Positions 17,064 to 25,340 of a DNA stretch of 55,476 nucleotides are shown here, one piece after another. The translations under genes and the position numbers were made by a program. The number at the start of each line of letters is the position of its first letter. Within the stretch, counting starts at the first letter, position 1. Below the pieces are notes generated by a model. It saw nothing but the letters and a program-made list of their open reading frames with translations, ran no database searches and had not been told where the DNA came from. This stretch comes from a virus, in IMG/VR virus record IMGVR_UViG_3300006735_006281, positions 1 to 55,476 of that record. One strand, written 5' to 3'.

Positions 17064-17656
17064 GTTATAAATTTTTCCATTAATTTCATTCCATATTTAT
17101 GGCTTTTTTCAGGATGAAATTGTACACCAAAAATATTATCTTTAGAAACTCCAGATGTAAATTTAATACCATAGTCTGTCTCCAACATAATGTCTTCTTT
17201 GTTTTTACACTCAACATAATAAGAATGAACAAAGTAAAAACGAGAATCTTCTTCACATAAATCTGATTTTATTGGTTTTACCTCATTCCATCCCATATGT
17301 GGAACTTTCAACTTGGTGTCATTAAAGTTGAATTTTTTACATTCTCCTTTTATGAATCCCAATCCTGCTCGGTTTCCCTCTTCGCTCTTTTCCATTAGTA
17401 ATTGCATCCCAAGACAAATCCCTAATATCGGTTTGCGTTTTTCTATTACGTGATGTTGTAATTCCCCTAACCACCCGGAATGAATTATATTACTCATTCC
17501 ATTATCAAAAGACCCAACTCCTGGTAAAATAATTTTATCAATTAATTTTAGTTCTTCTGGAGATTTAATAATTTTAGTTTTATGATATCCTAAAAAATTT
17601 ATCATCGATTCAACAGAACCAACATTACCCATTCCGTAGTCAACTATACCTATCAT
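17057..17656 (-). CDS. hisH: HisH-like glutamine amidotransferase (class I)
   Basis: A 199-residue class I glutaminase that releases ammonia from glutamine. The oxyanion strand LPGVGSF, the catalytic nucleophile C81 in LGICLGMQLL and the His-Glu pair in FHPEKS (H181, E183) are all intact, so it should be active. It is the usual length for HisH. In the Pseudomonas O5 cluster the equivalent pair HisH2/HisF2 supplies ammonia to WbpG for acetamidine formation, and the same three genes are consecutive here. The four-base overlap with the preceding acetyltransferase is ATGA-like, showing translational coupling. Confidence 0.9.
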   Translation of the reverse strand: MIGIVDYGMGNVGSVESMINFLGYHKTKIIKSPEELKLIDKIILPGVGSFDNGMSNIIHSGWLGELQHHVIEKRKPILGICLGMQLLMEKSEEGNRAGLGFIKGECKKFNFNDTKLKVPHMGWNEVKPIKSDLCEEDSRFYFVHSYYVECKNKEDIMLETDYGIKFTSGVSKDNIFGVQFHPEKSHKYGMKLMEKFITC

Positions 17657-18180
17657 TTTCTTATTCTTATTAATTTAGCAGGGACTCCTGCGATTACACT
17701 ATATTCTGGAAAATCTTTAGTTACCACCGCACCTGCACCAACTTGAGTTCCTTTTTTAATTGTAACACCTGGCATAATTACCGAGTTGACTCCTAGATCA
17801 GCATCGTCTTCAATAACGACTGGTTTGAATTCTAATTCTTCGTGTAGTATTGGTTTTTTTATATTTGTGTCTTTGTGGTAACTTGTTAATATTTTAACGC
17901 CTGGACCTATACCTATATTTTTATCTATTTTAATACCACCAGCAGAATGAAAAAAACACTGTTGTCCAATCCATGTTCCCTCTTCTATTATCATTTCATT
18001 TTTATAGTAACCTTTTAGAATTGTATTGTGTCCGATATAGACGTTATCATGAATAGAAATATTTTCAGGATGGAATAGAAGGACTCCTTCCTCTAGGACA
18101 GTTTTTTTACCTAGTTTTTTAAGGTGTTCTGTGTTGTAATAACCTTTTTCATTTAATTTACCGTTTCCGTGACTCTCCAT
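17653..18180 (-). CDS. Hexapeptide-repeat acyltransferase (LbH)
   Basis: A 175-residue left-handed beta-helix acyltransferase. Repeats such as [28 protein letters not shown] and the end [33 protein letters not shown] are diagnostic of the nodulation/maltose/WbbJ type acetyltransferases, which O- or N-acetylate sugars from acetyl-CoA. The catalytic His loop appears as TSYHKDTN. It is a different gene from the 134-residue WbpD-like protein and has no obvious step in that pathway, so it may act on another sugar or on the finished glycan. The start overlaps the end of the SDR gene by 28 bases in another frame. Confidence 0.78.
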   Translation of the reverse strand: MESHGNGKLNEKGYYNTEHLKKLGKKTVLEEGVLLFHPENISIHDNVYIGHNTILKGYYKNEMIIEEGTWIGQQCFFHSAGGIKIDKNIGIGPGVKILTSYHKDTNIKKPILHEELEFKPVVIEDDADLGVNSVIMPGVTIKKGTQVGAGAVVTKDFPEYSVIAGVPAKLIRIRK

Positions 18181-19124
18181 TTGTCTTTTATGTATTTTGC
18201 TGTTTTTAATATTCCTTCTTCTAAATCTATTTTAGATGTGAAACCTAAAACTTCTTTTGCTTTTTCTACACTAGGTATTCTAATTGCAACGTCTGCGGAT
18301 AACGGAGGGTCAAAAACAATCTTAGATTTAGAATTTAGTACTCTACAAATTGTTTGTGCTAACCCTAAAATAGTAATTACTGCTCTTGGATTTCCTATGT
18401 TAAAACTTTCACCAATAGCTTTTGGATTGGTGATACACTCCTCTAAACAATCAACAAAGTCATCAACATAACACCAGGCTCTTATTTGATTTCCATCCCC
18501 ATCAATATGAATATCCTCCCCTCTTAAGGCTTTTTCAATAAAAATTTGTAAAGCCCCATTCGCCGATTGTCCTGGACCATAAACATTAAAAGGTCTAATA
18601 GTCACTACTGGTAAGTTGTACTGAGTGGTGTAAGCTTTAGCTAAGTGTTCTCCAGCTAATTTACTAACAGCATAAACCCACCTAGCTTCACCAGCAGAAC
18701 CAGCTACCGTTTGGTCTTCTTCTTTAGATTTGAACGCCATTGATCCAAAAACTTCTGAAGTAGAAAATTCTACGACTCTATCTTTAATTCCTAGTTCTTG
18801 ACAAACCTCTAATACATTAGCCGTACCTATCATGTTAACCCTCATTGTTTTTACTGGATATTTTATAACTGTATCTATACCAGCGATAGCGGCAGCGTGG
18901 ATGACAATATCAGGTATATTAGAACTCATAGAGTCAAATAGTTTGTCGTAATCTAGAATATCACCTTTAATAATTGTTAAATTCTTATGATTTCCTAAAC
19001 CACTAGAAGACAATGTATCCCTTTCAAAATTATCGTATACAATTATTTTGTGTGTCTCCACAAATCTTTTAATTATAGTGTTGGCGATAAAACCAGCACC
19101 CCCAGTTATAAAAATTTTTTTCAT
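18153..19124 (-). CDS. NAD-dependent nucleotide-sugar epimerase/dehydratase (extended SDR)
   Basis: A 323-residue extended short-chain dehydrogenase. The NAD loop GGAGFIAN at 8-15, the catalytic series STSEVFGS and YAVSK (Tyr-X-X-X-Lys), and the substrate-domain blocks [28 protein letters not shown] and NIGNP are all standard for UDP-glucose 4-epimerase, 4,6-dehydratase and UDP-glucuronate decarboxylase relatives. Ser, Tyr and Lys of the triad are intact. Which of these reactions it performs cannot be read from the sequence. It ends 28 bases inside the acetyltransferase gene and starts four bases inside the glycosyltransferase gene, so it is one operon with them. Confidence 0.83.
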   Translation of the reverse strand: MKKIFITGGAGFIANTIIKRFVETHKIIVYDNFERDTLSSSGLGNHKNLTIIKGDILDYDKLFDSMSSNIPDIVIHAAAIAGIDTVIKYPVKTMRVNMIGTANVLEVCQELGIKDRVVEFSTSEVFGSMAFKSKEEDQTVAGSAGEARWVYAVSKLAGEHLAKAYTTQYNLPVVTIRPFNVYGPGQSANGALQIFIEKALRGEDIHIDGDGNQIRAWCYVDDFVDCLEECITNPKAIGESFNIGNPRAVITILGLAQTICRVLNSKSKIVFDPPLSADVAIRIPSVEKAKEVLGFTSKIDLEEGILKTAKYIKDKWRVTETVN

Positions 19125-20407
19125 ATTAATACTTCTTTTTCAAATTTAGTTGCAACCGCCTTATGAGTTGATGTTTCATAATACCACTCTAGACTTTTAT
19201 GTGCTATTTCTTTTAGTTCTTCTATTGGTTTTTCCAACGTTAATTTTAGGATGTCCCTAAATTCTTTTGGGTTTTCACCTAAATGTATAACAGGACACAA
19301 AGAAGATTTTATGTTTTTATTTGCTGCCTGCATCGCATCAAGTGTAAAATTATTTATAGTTGCGAAGGTAACATTACCACTCATTAATCCCTCTACCGTA
19401 CTACCACCAAAATACCCAACTTGAGGGTTAAACTCATCTACATAAATGTGAGCCATTTCTTTTATTTTCATAATTTCACTATTAGGTATCCACCCCGTTT
19501 CTGGATCCATTAAATTTTTAGTTGGCTCATAGGTTTCCGGTGTAATAAACTCAAACTCTAAATCAATACCCATGCGTTTATTTTTTCGGTTTATTTGACT
19601 AACTAATCCACTAACAACGGCAGTTATTATATCTGTACCTTTCATTTCCTTACTTGTAGGTGCGTGGAAAATAATTATTTTTTTAGTATCAAACTTTGTG
19701 TTAATTAGTTTGGTGATTTTTTCTTTTTCATTATCCTTATCATAAGAAGTGTATATTGCTAAGTTTTTTTCTGGATTATACTTAGAGGTTACTCCTAGTA
19801 AATTTTGTTCATCATTAGTTAAATTATTCCAGGATAACCGATATAAATCAACCCCATGAATTATTTTATTAAAATGGGTAGTACCAATAAGATTAAAGAT
19901 ATCAGATTGACTCCTATAAACTGTGCCAGTGTGATAAAGATGTAAGTTATTATCTTTACCCGCTTTAGTGTCTTTTATTATATCCATTTTTAAGATATTA
20001 GAAAATATATCTCTTATTGTACGTAGAGAATCATTAGGATTCATTTGTGAACATTCTTTCATGGCCTCTAGTTGCCAGTTTTGTCCAAATTTTTCATAAT
20101 AATGTCTAGGTTCGTTAGCCATTTGAGGTCCCTTTTCTTCACCTATAATAATATGAGAACACTCCTCCAACCATTTCTTAGATAATTCTATCTCTTTTTC
20201 ATTTCTTACCCACTCATCTTTTGATTCATTATATGTTAATAGATCGTAATCGTGCTTTGTTTCAAAGTCGATTGGGTGAGAACACTCACAAATAACTTTA
20301 GATTCAAATCCATCACAGTGTTTATTAATAGATTTTGAATATTCTGTCATTACGTTGGCATAATCCTTGTATCCTATGAACGCTATTTTATTTACTTTAT
20401 TCCCCAT
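19121..20407 (-). CDS. GT-B-like glycosyltransferase (putative)
   Basis: A 428-residue protein with two Rossmann-like halves. The N-terminus starts [21 protein letters not shown] and the C-terminal half has [17 protein letters not shown] and [22 protein letters not shown], a Gly/Glu-rich loop of the kind that binds the nucleotide in GT-B enzymes. No exact family is claimed. I place the start at the ATG at 20405-20407: an in-frame ATG 63 bases further up would add 21 residues that overlap the preceding gene and lack any similarity to the fold. With that start the overlap with the upstream gene is 11 bases. Confidence 0.65.
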   Translation of the reverse strand: MGNKVNKIAFIGYKDYANVMTEYSKSINKHCDGFESKVICECSHPIDFETKHDYDLLTYNESKDEWVRNEKEIELSKKWLEECSHIIIGEEKGPQMANEPRHYYEKFGQNWQLEAMKECSQMNPNDSLRTIRDIFSNILKMDIIKDTKAGKDNNLHLYHTGTVYRSQSDIFNLIGTTHFNKIIHGVDLYRLSWNNLTNDEQNLLGVTSKYNPEKNLAIYTSYDKDNEKEKITKLINTKFDTKKIIIFHAPTSKEMKGTDIITAVVSGLVSQINRKNKRMGIDLEFEFITPETYEPTKNLMDPETGWIPNSEIMKIKEMAHIYVDEFNPQVGYFGGSTVEGLMSGNVTFATINNFTLDAMQAANKNIKSSLCPVIHLGENPKEFRDILKLTLEKPIEELKEIAHKSLEWYYETSTHKAVATKFEKEVLI

Positions 20408-21149
20408 ATACGACTTTTGATACCTCTTGTAATTTTTGTACATACTTCCAATACTTTGTTTCTCTAACATCTGTTAAATCTTCCTTAGGCCATATCCAAT
20501 TATTTCTTTCCCCTTCAAGATAGTGAGAACCGTGACCTGGAGGTTCACCATTAGACCAGGCTTTTCTTCGTCTTTCTAATGTTTCTTCTCTTTGTTCTTT
20601 TGTTTTAGTGTTACCATAATTAATCATCATCCCTTCTATAATACCTAATCTTTGACCAGGAAAAGAAACATCATCCGCTAAATAACGTAAAACAGGATTG
20701 TATTTGTGTATCATATTAAATTTATTAAGGGTTCCATAGTGGAAATAAGTGTTAAAAGGGTCTTTTCTTCCTCTCTCTTCACCTGTATTGAAAAAGTTAA
20801 CACATTCTATTTGTGCGAGATTAAAACCTCTCCTATCTAGTCTAGCTAAAGCATCGTGTAACGGCTCTATTGTAACCGGAAAAAGATCACAACCATTATA
20901 AATTGCCCAATCTGGTTTTTCACGATGAATTGTTTTAACAATATCATCTTGTAACATTCTCAAATCAAACGAATTATCAGTATCTAGTCTATGGGAAGGA
21001 ATTTTATGTTCTTGTAAATATTCCCAAGAACCATCCGTAGACATATTATCTATGATATACGGTTCTAATTTATTTTGTTTACAGTATTCTAATTTTAGTG
21101 GGAGATATTCTCTCTCATTCCACACTGTTAATATACACATTACTCTCAT
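20397..21149 (-). CDS. GT2-like glycosyltransferase
   Basis: A 250-residue protein of the glycosyltransferase 2-like group. It begins CILTVWNEREYLPLKLEYC and continues with YIIDNMSTDGSWEYL, the typical start and N/D-S/T-D-G motif of this superfamily. A later acidic position (YNGCDLFP) and a Trp-rich end (NNWIWPKED, TKYWKYV) would contribute to the donor and acceptor sites. It is cytosolic, with no membrane segment. It overlaps both neighbours by a few bases. The sugar transferred is unknown. Confidence 0.74.
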   Translation of the reverse strand: MRVMCILTVWNEREYLPLKLEYCKQNKLEPYIIDNMSTDGSWEYLQEHKIPSHRLDTDNSFDLRMLQDDIVKTIHREKPDWAIYNGCDLFPVTIEPLHDALARLDRRGFNLAQIECVNFFNTGEERGRKDPFNTYFHYGTLNKFNMIHKYNPVLRYLADDVSFPGQRLGIIEGMMINYGNTKTKEQREETLERRRKAWSNGEPPGHGSHYLEGERNNWIWPKEDLTDVRETKYWKYVQKLQEVSKVVYGE

Positions 21150-22699
21150 TGTACCACATTTATAAATTGTCCTATTATTGCTCCTTTACGATTGTCTCCT
21201 AACGCTTGTCCAATATATGGAAAAAGTCTCTCCATATAATCTTTTTGTAATCTATTAAGTTTTTCATCATCCTTATCTCTTGTTTTACTTTCATAATGAT
21301 AAGCCACAGCATCACTTACAAATAAATTCACTCTACCTTCTAATAGAATGGCAAAGTTTAACTCCGCGTCTTCAAAACACTCAATGTAGGTAGGGTTAAA
21401 TCCACCCACTTTTAAGAATAAGTCTTTTTCTACTAATAGAAAAGCCCCAGTATTCCCTACTACGGGGGCAACACCTTCATAGGAATGTTTATAGGCTTGT
21501 CTTAAGTTATAGTGAGATATTTCAATCCTACTTAAACCTCTTTCACTTAACCATTCTTTTTTTAACCAAAGTAACATACCACCATGTTGTACGGTATTAT
21601 CACCAAAATGTAATCTAGCACCAACAGTACCAACCTTTCTTCTGTTCTTAATCCAAGTAGAAACCATTCTACTAATGGCATCATTAATTAATTCAATATC
21701 ATTGTTGCAAAATAATAGTAATTCAGTATCTTCAGAAATATAGTCATAAACAACTTCATTATTAATTTGTGCAAAGTTATAGTAATCAAACTTAACTAAT
21801 TTTATTTTTTCATTTGTTTCACAAAAATTTTCTATTTCTTTTAGATTTTTTTCTGTACTACCAGTATCTGCAACAACAATTTCATAATTAGTGTAATTAG
21901 TTTTATTTAAGATAGAATTAAGACATGTAAAAAGAATTTCTATATTATCTTTTGTGGGTATGATTATTGAGAGTTTCGGTTGTTTTTTAATCTTAATTTC
22001 TTTTTTTGGGTAAAAAATTTCGACATCAACCTCTGAGGGTAAATTTTTAGAATGTCTTTCCACAAATAACTTACGATTTTCTTCCCACTCTTCATTAGTT
22101 TCTCCTACGGATTTATGTGTTATTCTAATGTTAGTCATAACACCAACTTTTACACCTTCTAGATGATTAGTAAAGGTAAAATCAACATCATAAAAATGAA
22201 ACCCACTAACCTCTTCATTAAAGTTTTTAACTATTTTTTTTCTATTTACTGCAAAAAATAATCCATCTAACATAACAACAGGTATTACATTATTAATAAA
22301 TGGTCTAGAGTATTTAGACTCCCAGGTTCTTCCTTCGTTTGAGTGATTAACTATTCCTACCATATTACTTAAGGATTGGTTAATATCGTCCCACCATCTA
22401 CCGCTTTCAGGTAGTTTTCTTGTGCCGGCTAAACCTAATATACCAAAGTCTGTTTCACTAAAATGTTTTAATAATCTTTTACCCCATTTTTTTGTGTTAA
22501 AAATAATATCGTCGTGACAAAATAAAATTATGTCATTTTTTGCTTCTTTTAATGCTTTATTATAAATTTTAGTTAGTGATTCACCGTTGGGGTTTTCATA
22601 ACAAAGTACTTCTACATTTCTAATTCCAGAAGTTTCTTTTAACTGTTGGATGTAAAGTTCCTCTTTTTTTCTAGTACTAAAGGCTATTGTTAAGTTCAT
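21146..22699 (-). CDS. Tandem-domain GT2 glycosyltransferase
   Basis: A 517-residue protein with two GT-A domains in one chain. Domain 1 (about 1-240) shows NDIILFCHDDIIFNT with its metal-site acids and VVMLDGLFFAVNRKK. Domain 2 (about 245-517) opens LSIIIPTKDNIEILFTCL, has VADTGSTEKNL and the acidic site LLLFCNNDIELI, then GNTGAFLLVEKDLF and ECFEDAELNF, as in O-antigen/rhamnan-type transferases. Two active sites suggest that one enzyme adds two sugars in turn. The start at 22697-22699 (MNLTIAF) fits best: it leaves one base after the dUTPase stop, while an ATG 21 bases further up falls inside the dUTPase gene. Confidence 0.82.
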   Translation of the reverse strand: MNLTIAFSTRKKEELYIQQLKETSGIRNVEVLCYENPNGESLTKIYNKALKEAKNDIILFCHDDIIFNTKKWGKRLLKHFSETDFGILGLAGTRKLPESGRWWDDINQSLSNMVGIVNHSNEGRTWESKYSRPFINNVIPVVMLDGLFFAVNRKKIVKNFNEEVSGFHFYDVDFTFTNHLEGVKVGVMTNIRITHKSVGETNEEWEENRKLFVERHSKNLPSEVDVEIFYPKKEIKIKKQPKLSIIIPTKDNIEILFTCLNSILNKTNYTNYEIVVADTGSTEKNLKEIENFCETNEKIKLVKFDYYNFAQINNEVVYDYISEDTELLLFCNNDIELINDAISRMVSTWIKNRRKVGTVGARLHFGDNTVQHGGMLLWLKKEWLSERGLSRIEISHYNLRQAYKHSYEGVAPVVGNTGAFLLVEKDLFLKVGGFNPTYIECFEDAELNFAILLEGRVNLFVSDAVAYHYESKTRDKDDEKLNRLQKDYMERLFPYIGQALGDNRKGAIIGQFINVVQ

Positions 22700-22700
22700 A

Positions 22701-23318
22701 TTATTTTCCTGTTGATCCAAAACCGTCGGTTCCTCTATCAGTCTTGGTTGTTATTTTTTCATTATTTATTAAGTCTATGTATTCTCCAGTAACTACTGGA
22801 CATAAACAAGCTTGTGCAATTCTGTCACCTTTTTTTATTTGCCTTGTCTCATTACTAAAATTGGCTAAAATAATCTTAATTTCACCAATGTATCCTTGGT
22901 CTATAGTTCCAGGTGAGTTTAATACAAACAAACCTTCTTTTAAGGATAGTCCAGAACGACTTCTAATTTGTACCTCAAACCCTACTGGTATTTCTAAACT
23001 AATTCCAGTCGCGATTAATGCTACTTCTTTTGGTTTTATTTCTGTTTCTTCAGCGGCACTTAAATCAAATCCACTATCTAATTTATAAGCAAAAGAAGGA
23101 TTTTTATTTTCTGATGAATTTGTATAACGTAATTCTATTTTAAGTTTTTCATTAAAGGGTGATTTTGATCCTTGTTGTTGTTGTGTGTATTGTTCATTCG
23201 CGGCGTTTATTTCACCAGTTAATGCCGTTAAATCTTCTAAGGAGGCGTCGTCAGAAAGAGACTCGTATTTATCTACCAACTTACCAAATACCTTTTCTAA
23301 ATCATTAATATTATCCAT
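22701..23318 (-). CDS. dut: dUTPase (trimeric dUTP diphosphatase)
   Basis: Converts dUTP to dUMP and pyrophosphate, which protects DNA from uracil and feeds thymidylate synthesis. All five dUTPase motifs are visible in order: DSGFDLSA, RSRSGLS, GTIDQGYIGEIKI, GDRIAQ and RGTDGFGSTGK. The catalytic Asp of motif 3 is present. The family core is about 140-150 residues, and this protein has an extra N-terminal region of about 60 residues that is acidic and Gln-rich (QYTQQQQG), of unknown use. It sits upstream of the tandem GT2 gene and downstream of an exonuclease, so phage DNA metabolism and the sugar operon share one transcript. Confidence 0.95.
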   Translation of the reverse strand: MDNINDLEKVFGKLVDKYESLSDDASLEDLTALTGEINAANEQYTQQQQGSKSPFNEKLKIELRYTNSSENKNPSFAYKLDSGFDLSAAEETEIKPKEVALIATGISLEIPVGFEVQIRSRSGLSLKEGLFVLNSPGTIDQGYIGEIKIILANFSNETRQIKKGDRIAQACLCPVVTGEYIDLINNEKITTKTDRGTDGFGSTGK

Positions 23319-23319
23319 T

Positions 23320-24018
23320 TTATAAACTTTTAACTTTTTTTATTATTTTAATTAATGAACTTACGTCTTTTTCACAATAAGACATAATTTCAGTCTTTTT
23401 ATCATTATACCAAGATTCATGTACATTTTCTCCAGTAACTTCTCCTTCTTTAGATGAAGGTATGCCCATTACAGAAGTAACTAAATGTAAAGAAGAAAGA
23501 CCTTTATAGGAACCAAAATTCCACATTTCCTTAGTATCCAATGCTTTTATTTCCCAGGGTTTGGTGTCGTGAGATGGTAATAATGTAGGTGGATTAATGT
23601 TATTAATTAACATTCTTTTACCTAGGTAGGGTAAATCAAAATTCTTAATATTGTGCCCACATAGGGTAAAATCTAAACCTTTTATTTTATTGAGTAGTGT
23701 GGATAACTGGATAAGGTCTTCTTTTTCATTACCAGTGCAAAAAGATTGTATTTTTTCTTCACCTCCATTTATAAAACCCACACTAACACAAACAATTTTT
23801 CCAAATTCAGGTAATAAAGCGGAATATTTCTTATAAAGAAAATCACAATCTTTTTCTGAGTCCTCTGAGTAATGTCTTCTAAAATAAGAACAACCAATAG
23901 TATCCCACAAATCCCAAAGTGTAGGATTCATTTTTTTTAATTCATAAGAATCTTTATATGAACCTACGGTCTCTATATCGATAAACAATAATTTATTTTT
24001 ATTAATATTCTCTAACAT
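23320..24018 (-). CDS. 3'-5' exonuclease, DnaQ-like (DEDDy type)
   Basis: A 232-residue RNase H-fold exonuclease. Exo I is LLFIDIETVGS (DxE), Exo II is GHNIKNFDLPYL, and Exo III is MSYCEKDVSSL with the Tyr of the DEDDy subgroup, so the metal-binding acids are all there. It resembles the stand-alone exonucleases related to the proofreading part of family B polymerases. Its likely role is DNA trimming or proofreading support for replication; the window's polymerase already has its own exonuclease motif. It precedes dUTPase by one base. Confidence 0.83.
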   Translation of the reverse strand: MLENINKNKLLFIDIETVGSYKDSYELKKMNPTLWDLWDTIGCSYFRRHYSEDSEKDCDFLYKKYSALLPEFGKIVCVSVGFINGGEEKIQSFCTGNEKEDLIQLSTLLNKIKGLDFTLCGHNIKNFDLPYLGKRMLINNINPPTLLPSHDTKPWEIKALDTKEMWNFGSYKGLSSLHLVTSVMGIPSSKEGEVTGENVHESWYNDKKTEIMSYCEKDVSSLIKIIKKVKSL

Positions 24019-24029
24019 TCTTCCTTATT

Positions 24030-25226
24030 TTATTTATTAACAATACTTCTATACCATTCTGCTCTAGTTTTTGTAACTTCTTTAATGTGATATTTTTGAA
24101 CATCTTCATAAAGTTGTTCACCTAAATCTTTTATCATATTTGGATTATTGATTAAAGTTTTAATGTGTTTGTACCATTGTTTATGGTTTTTTGATGTTGG
24201 AACCAATAATGAATTTTTTCCATGGACACAGTCGATAGCATAAGGACCAAAATCCTGCGCAATCAAAGCTTTTTTATGGAATCCAGCTTCGATGACTTTT
24301 AATTGAGATTTAACTCGATTAAACGTAGTTTCTTTTAGAGGTGCTAAAGAGACATCCATCAAATTATAATTTGTGGCATATGTTGTTATAGGTTTTGTCC
24401 AAACCCTTCGATAATTATCGTCTGTTGATTTTGGTATTCCTTTTTTGAATTGTAATAATTCATCTATATCTTTTTTATTATTGATTATGTCATAATCTCC
24501 ACTCATTATTTGTTCATAGATATACCAAACAGATTCTTTTGGTTCTATTTTTCTAGTGTGTTTTGTCCCATCGGGACCAATTGTAGTCATCGACCCTCTT
24601 GTGTCAAAACCACATAAAACCATCTGATACTTATTTTTAAGTGTTGGATCGGCTTTTAATTTTTGTATATTTCCCCTTAAGATATCTAAGTCGTGTAAGT
24701 GGGAAGAACCACCTAACCACCCGATTCTAACTACATCAGAATCTTCTGGTTTAGGGGTAAATTGTCGTTTACTAGGGTCAATCGCATTAGGGAATGTTTC
24801 AACATTTTTATTATACGGTATAATTTCTTTAACAAATTCTTTAGTTGTAGTGGTAACATACTCTGCGGCTTTTACATTTTCGATTATTCTAAGATTAATT
24901 TTTTCTTCTACAATCATTGTATGGGCAGGATGTTCTGGACCAGGCATCCAAAAATCATCAATATCCATTATTGTTTTTATTCCCCACTTTTTACAGTCTT
25001 TTAATAATCGAAGACAATTACCCCAATCACCCATACCTCTATGGAAGTGAAGAATATCAAAATCTTGCCAATAAGTGTCCCTATTTTTCCATGGGTCATA
25101 ATTTATTTCAACCCTAAATTCATCAGGATAATATTTTTCTAAGGCAGTGTGAGGATCTATTGACCTAAACGATCCAACACCTGTTCTATCTGAAGGTACT
25201 ACTAATACTTTTATTTTTTTAGACAT
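24030..25226 (-). CDS. GT-B glycosyltransferase
   Basis: A 398-residue protein with GT-B characteristics: the N-terminal VLVVPSDRTGVGSFRSI opening and DILHFHRGMGDWG, the linker around FPNAIDPSK, VVRIGWLGGSSHLHDL starting the second domain, and the donor-binding part SLAPLKETTFNRVKSQLKVIEAG with the usual Glu. No membrane helix. It is the first gene of the long minus-strand operon and is followed at 11 bases by the exonuclease. The acceptor is unknown; together with the other five transferases of the block it would assemble or attach a glycan. Confidence 0.78.
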   Translation of the reverse strand: MSKKIKVLVVPSDRTGVGSFRSIDPHTALEKYYPDEFRVEINYDPWKNRDTYWQDFDILHFHRGMGDWGNCLRLLKDCKKWGIKTIMDIDDFWMPGPEHPAHTMIVEEKINLRIIENVKAAEYVTTTTKEFVKEIIPYNKNVETFPNAIDPSKRQFTPKPEDSDVVRIGWLGGSSHLHDLDILRGNIQKLKADPTLKNKYQMVLCGFDTRGSMTTIGPDGTKHTRKIEPKESVWYIYEQIMSGDYDIINNKKDIDELLQFKKGIPKSTDDNYRRVWTKPITTYATNYNLMDVSLAPLKETTFNRVKSQLKVIEAGFHKKALIAQDFGPYAIDCVHGKNSLLVPTSKNHKQWYKHIKTLINNPNMIKDLGEQLYEDVQKYHIKEVTKTRAEWYRSIVNK

Positions 25227-25340
25227 ATAACTTTTATTTTAGATAATAATAATAAACAATTTTGAGAATTAAATCAAATAACTACAGTATATTAAAATAC
25301 TTATGAACCTAAATATATTTATCTATATAAAATAAATCAA
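25227..25340. promoter_or_regulatory. Divergent intergenic region between the minus and plus blocks
   Basis: This 114-base AT-rich gap separates two divergent blocks, so it must hold at least one promoter in each direction. On the + side there is TATTTATC at 25316-25323, 17 bases before the fibre gene ATG, close to the late element used elsewhere. On the minus side no exact copy of that element is seen, only a run of TTATTATTATTA; the minus operon may therefore have an early or middle promoter that I cannot identify. Confidence 0.5.
25316..25323 (+). promoter_or_regulatory. Candidate late promoter element (TATTTATC, variant)
   Basis: A seven-of-eight match to the recurrent TATTTATA element, ending 17 bases before the start of the 1302-residue fibre gene. 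Its spacing matches the copies at 35758, 38263 and 53255. Confidence 0.4.

Noticed and set aside
16302-17656. HisF and HisH read as part of a histidine operon
   Set aside because: No other his gene is present, HisF lacks Asp11, and both are joined to the WbpG-like gene.
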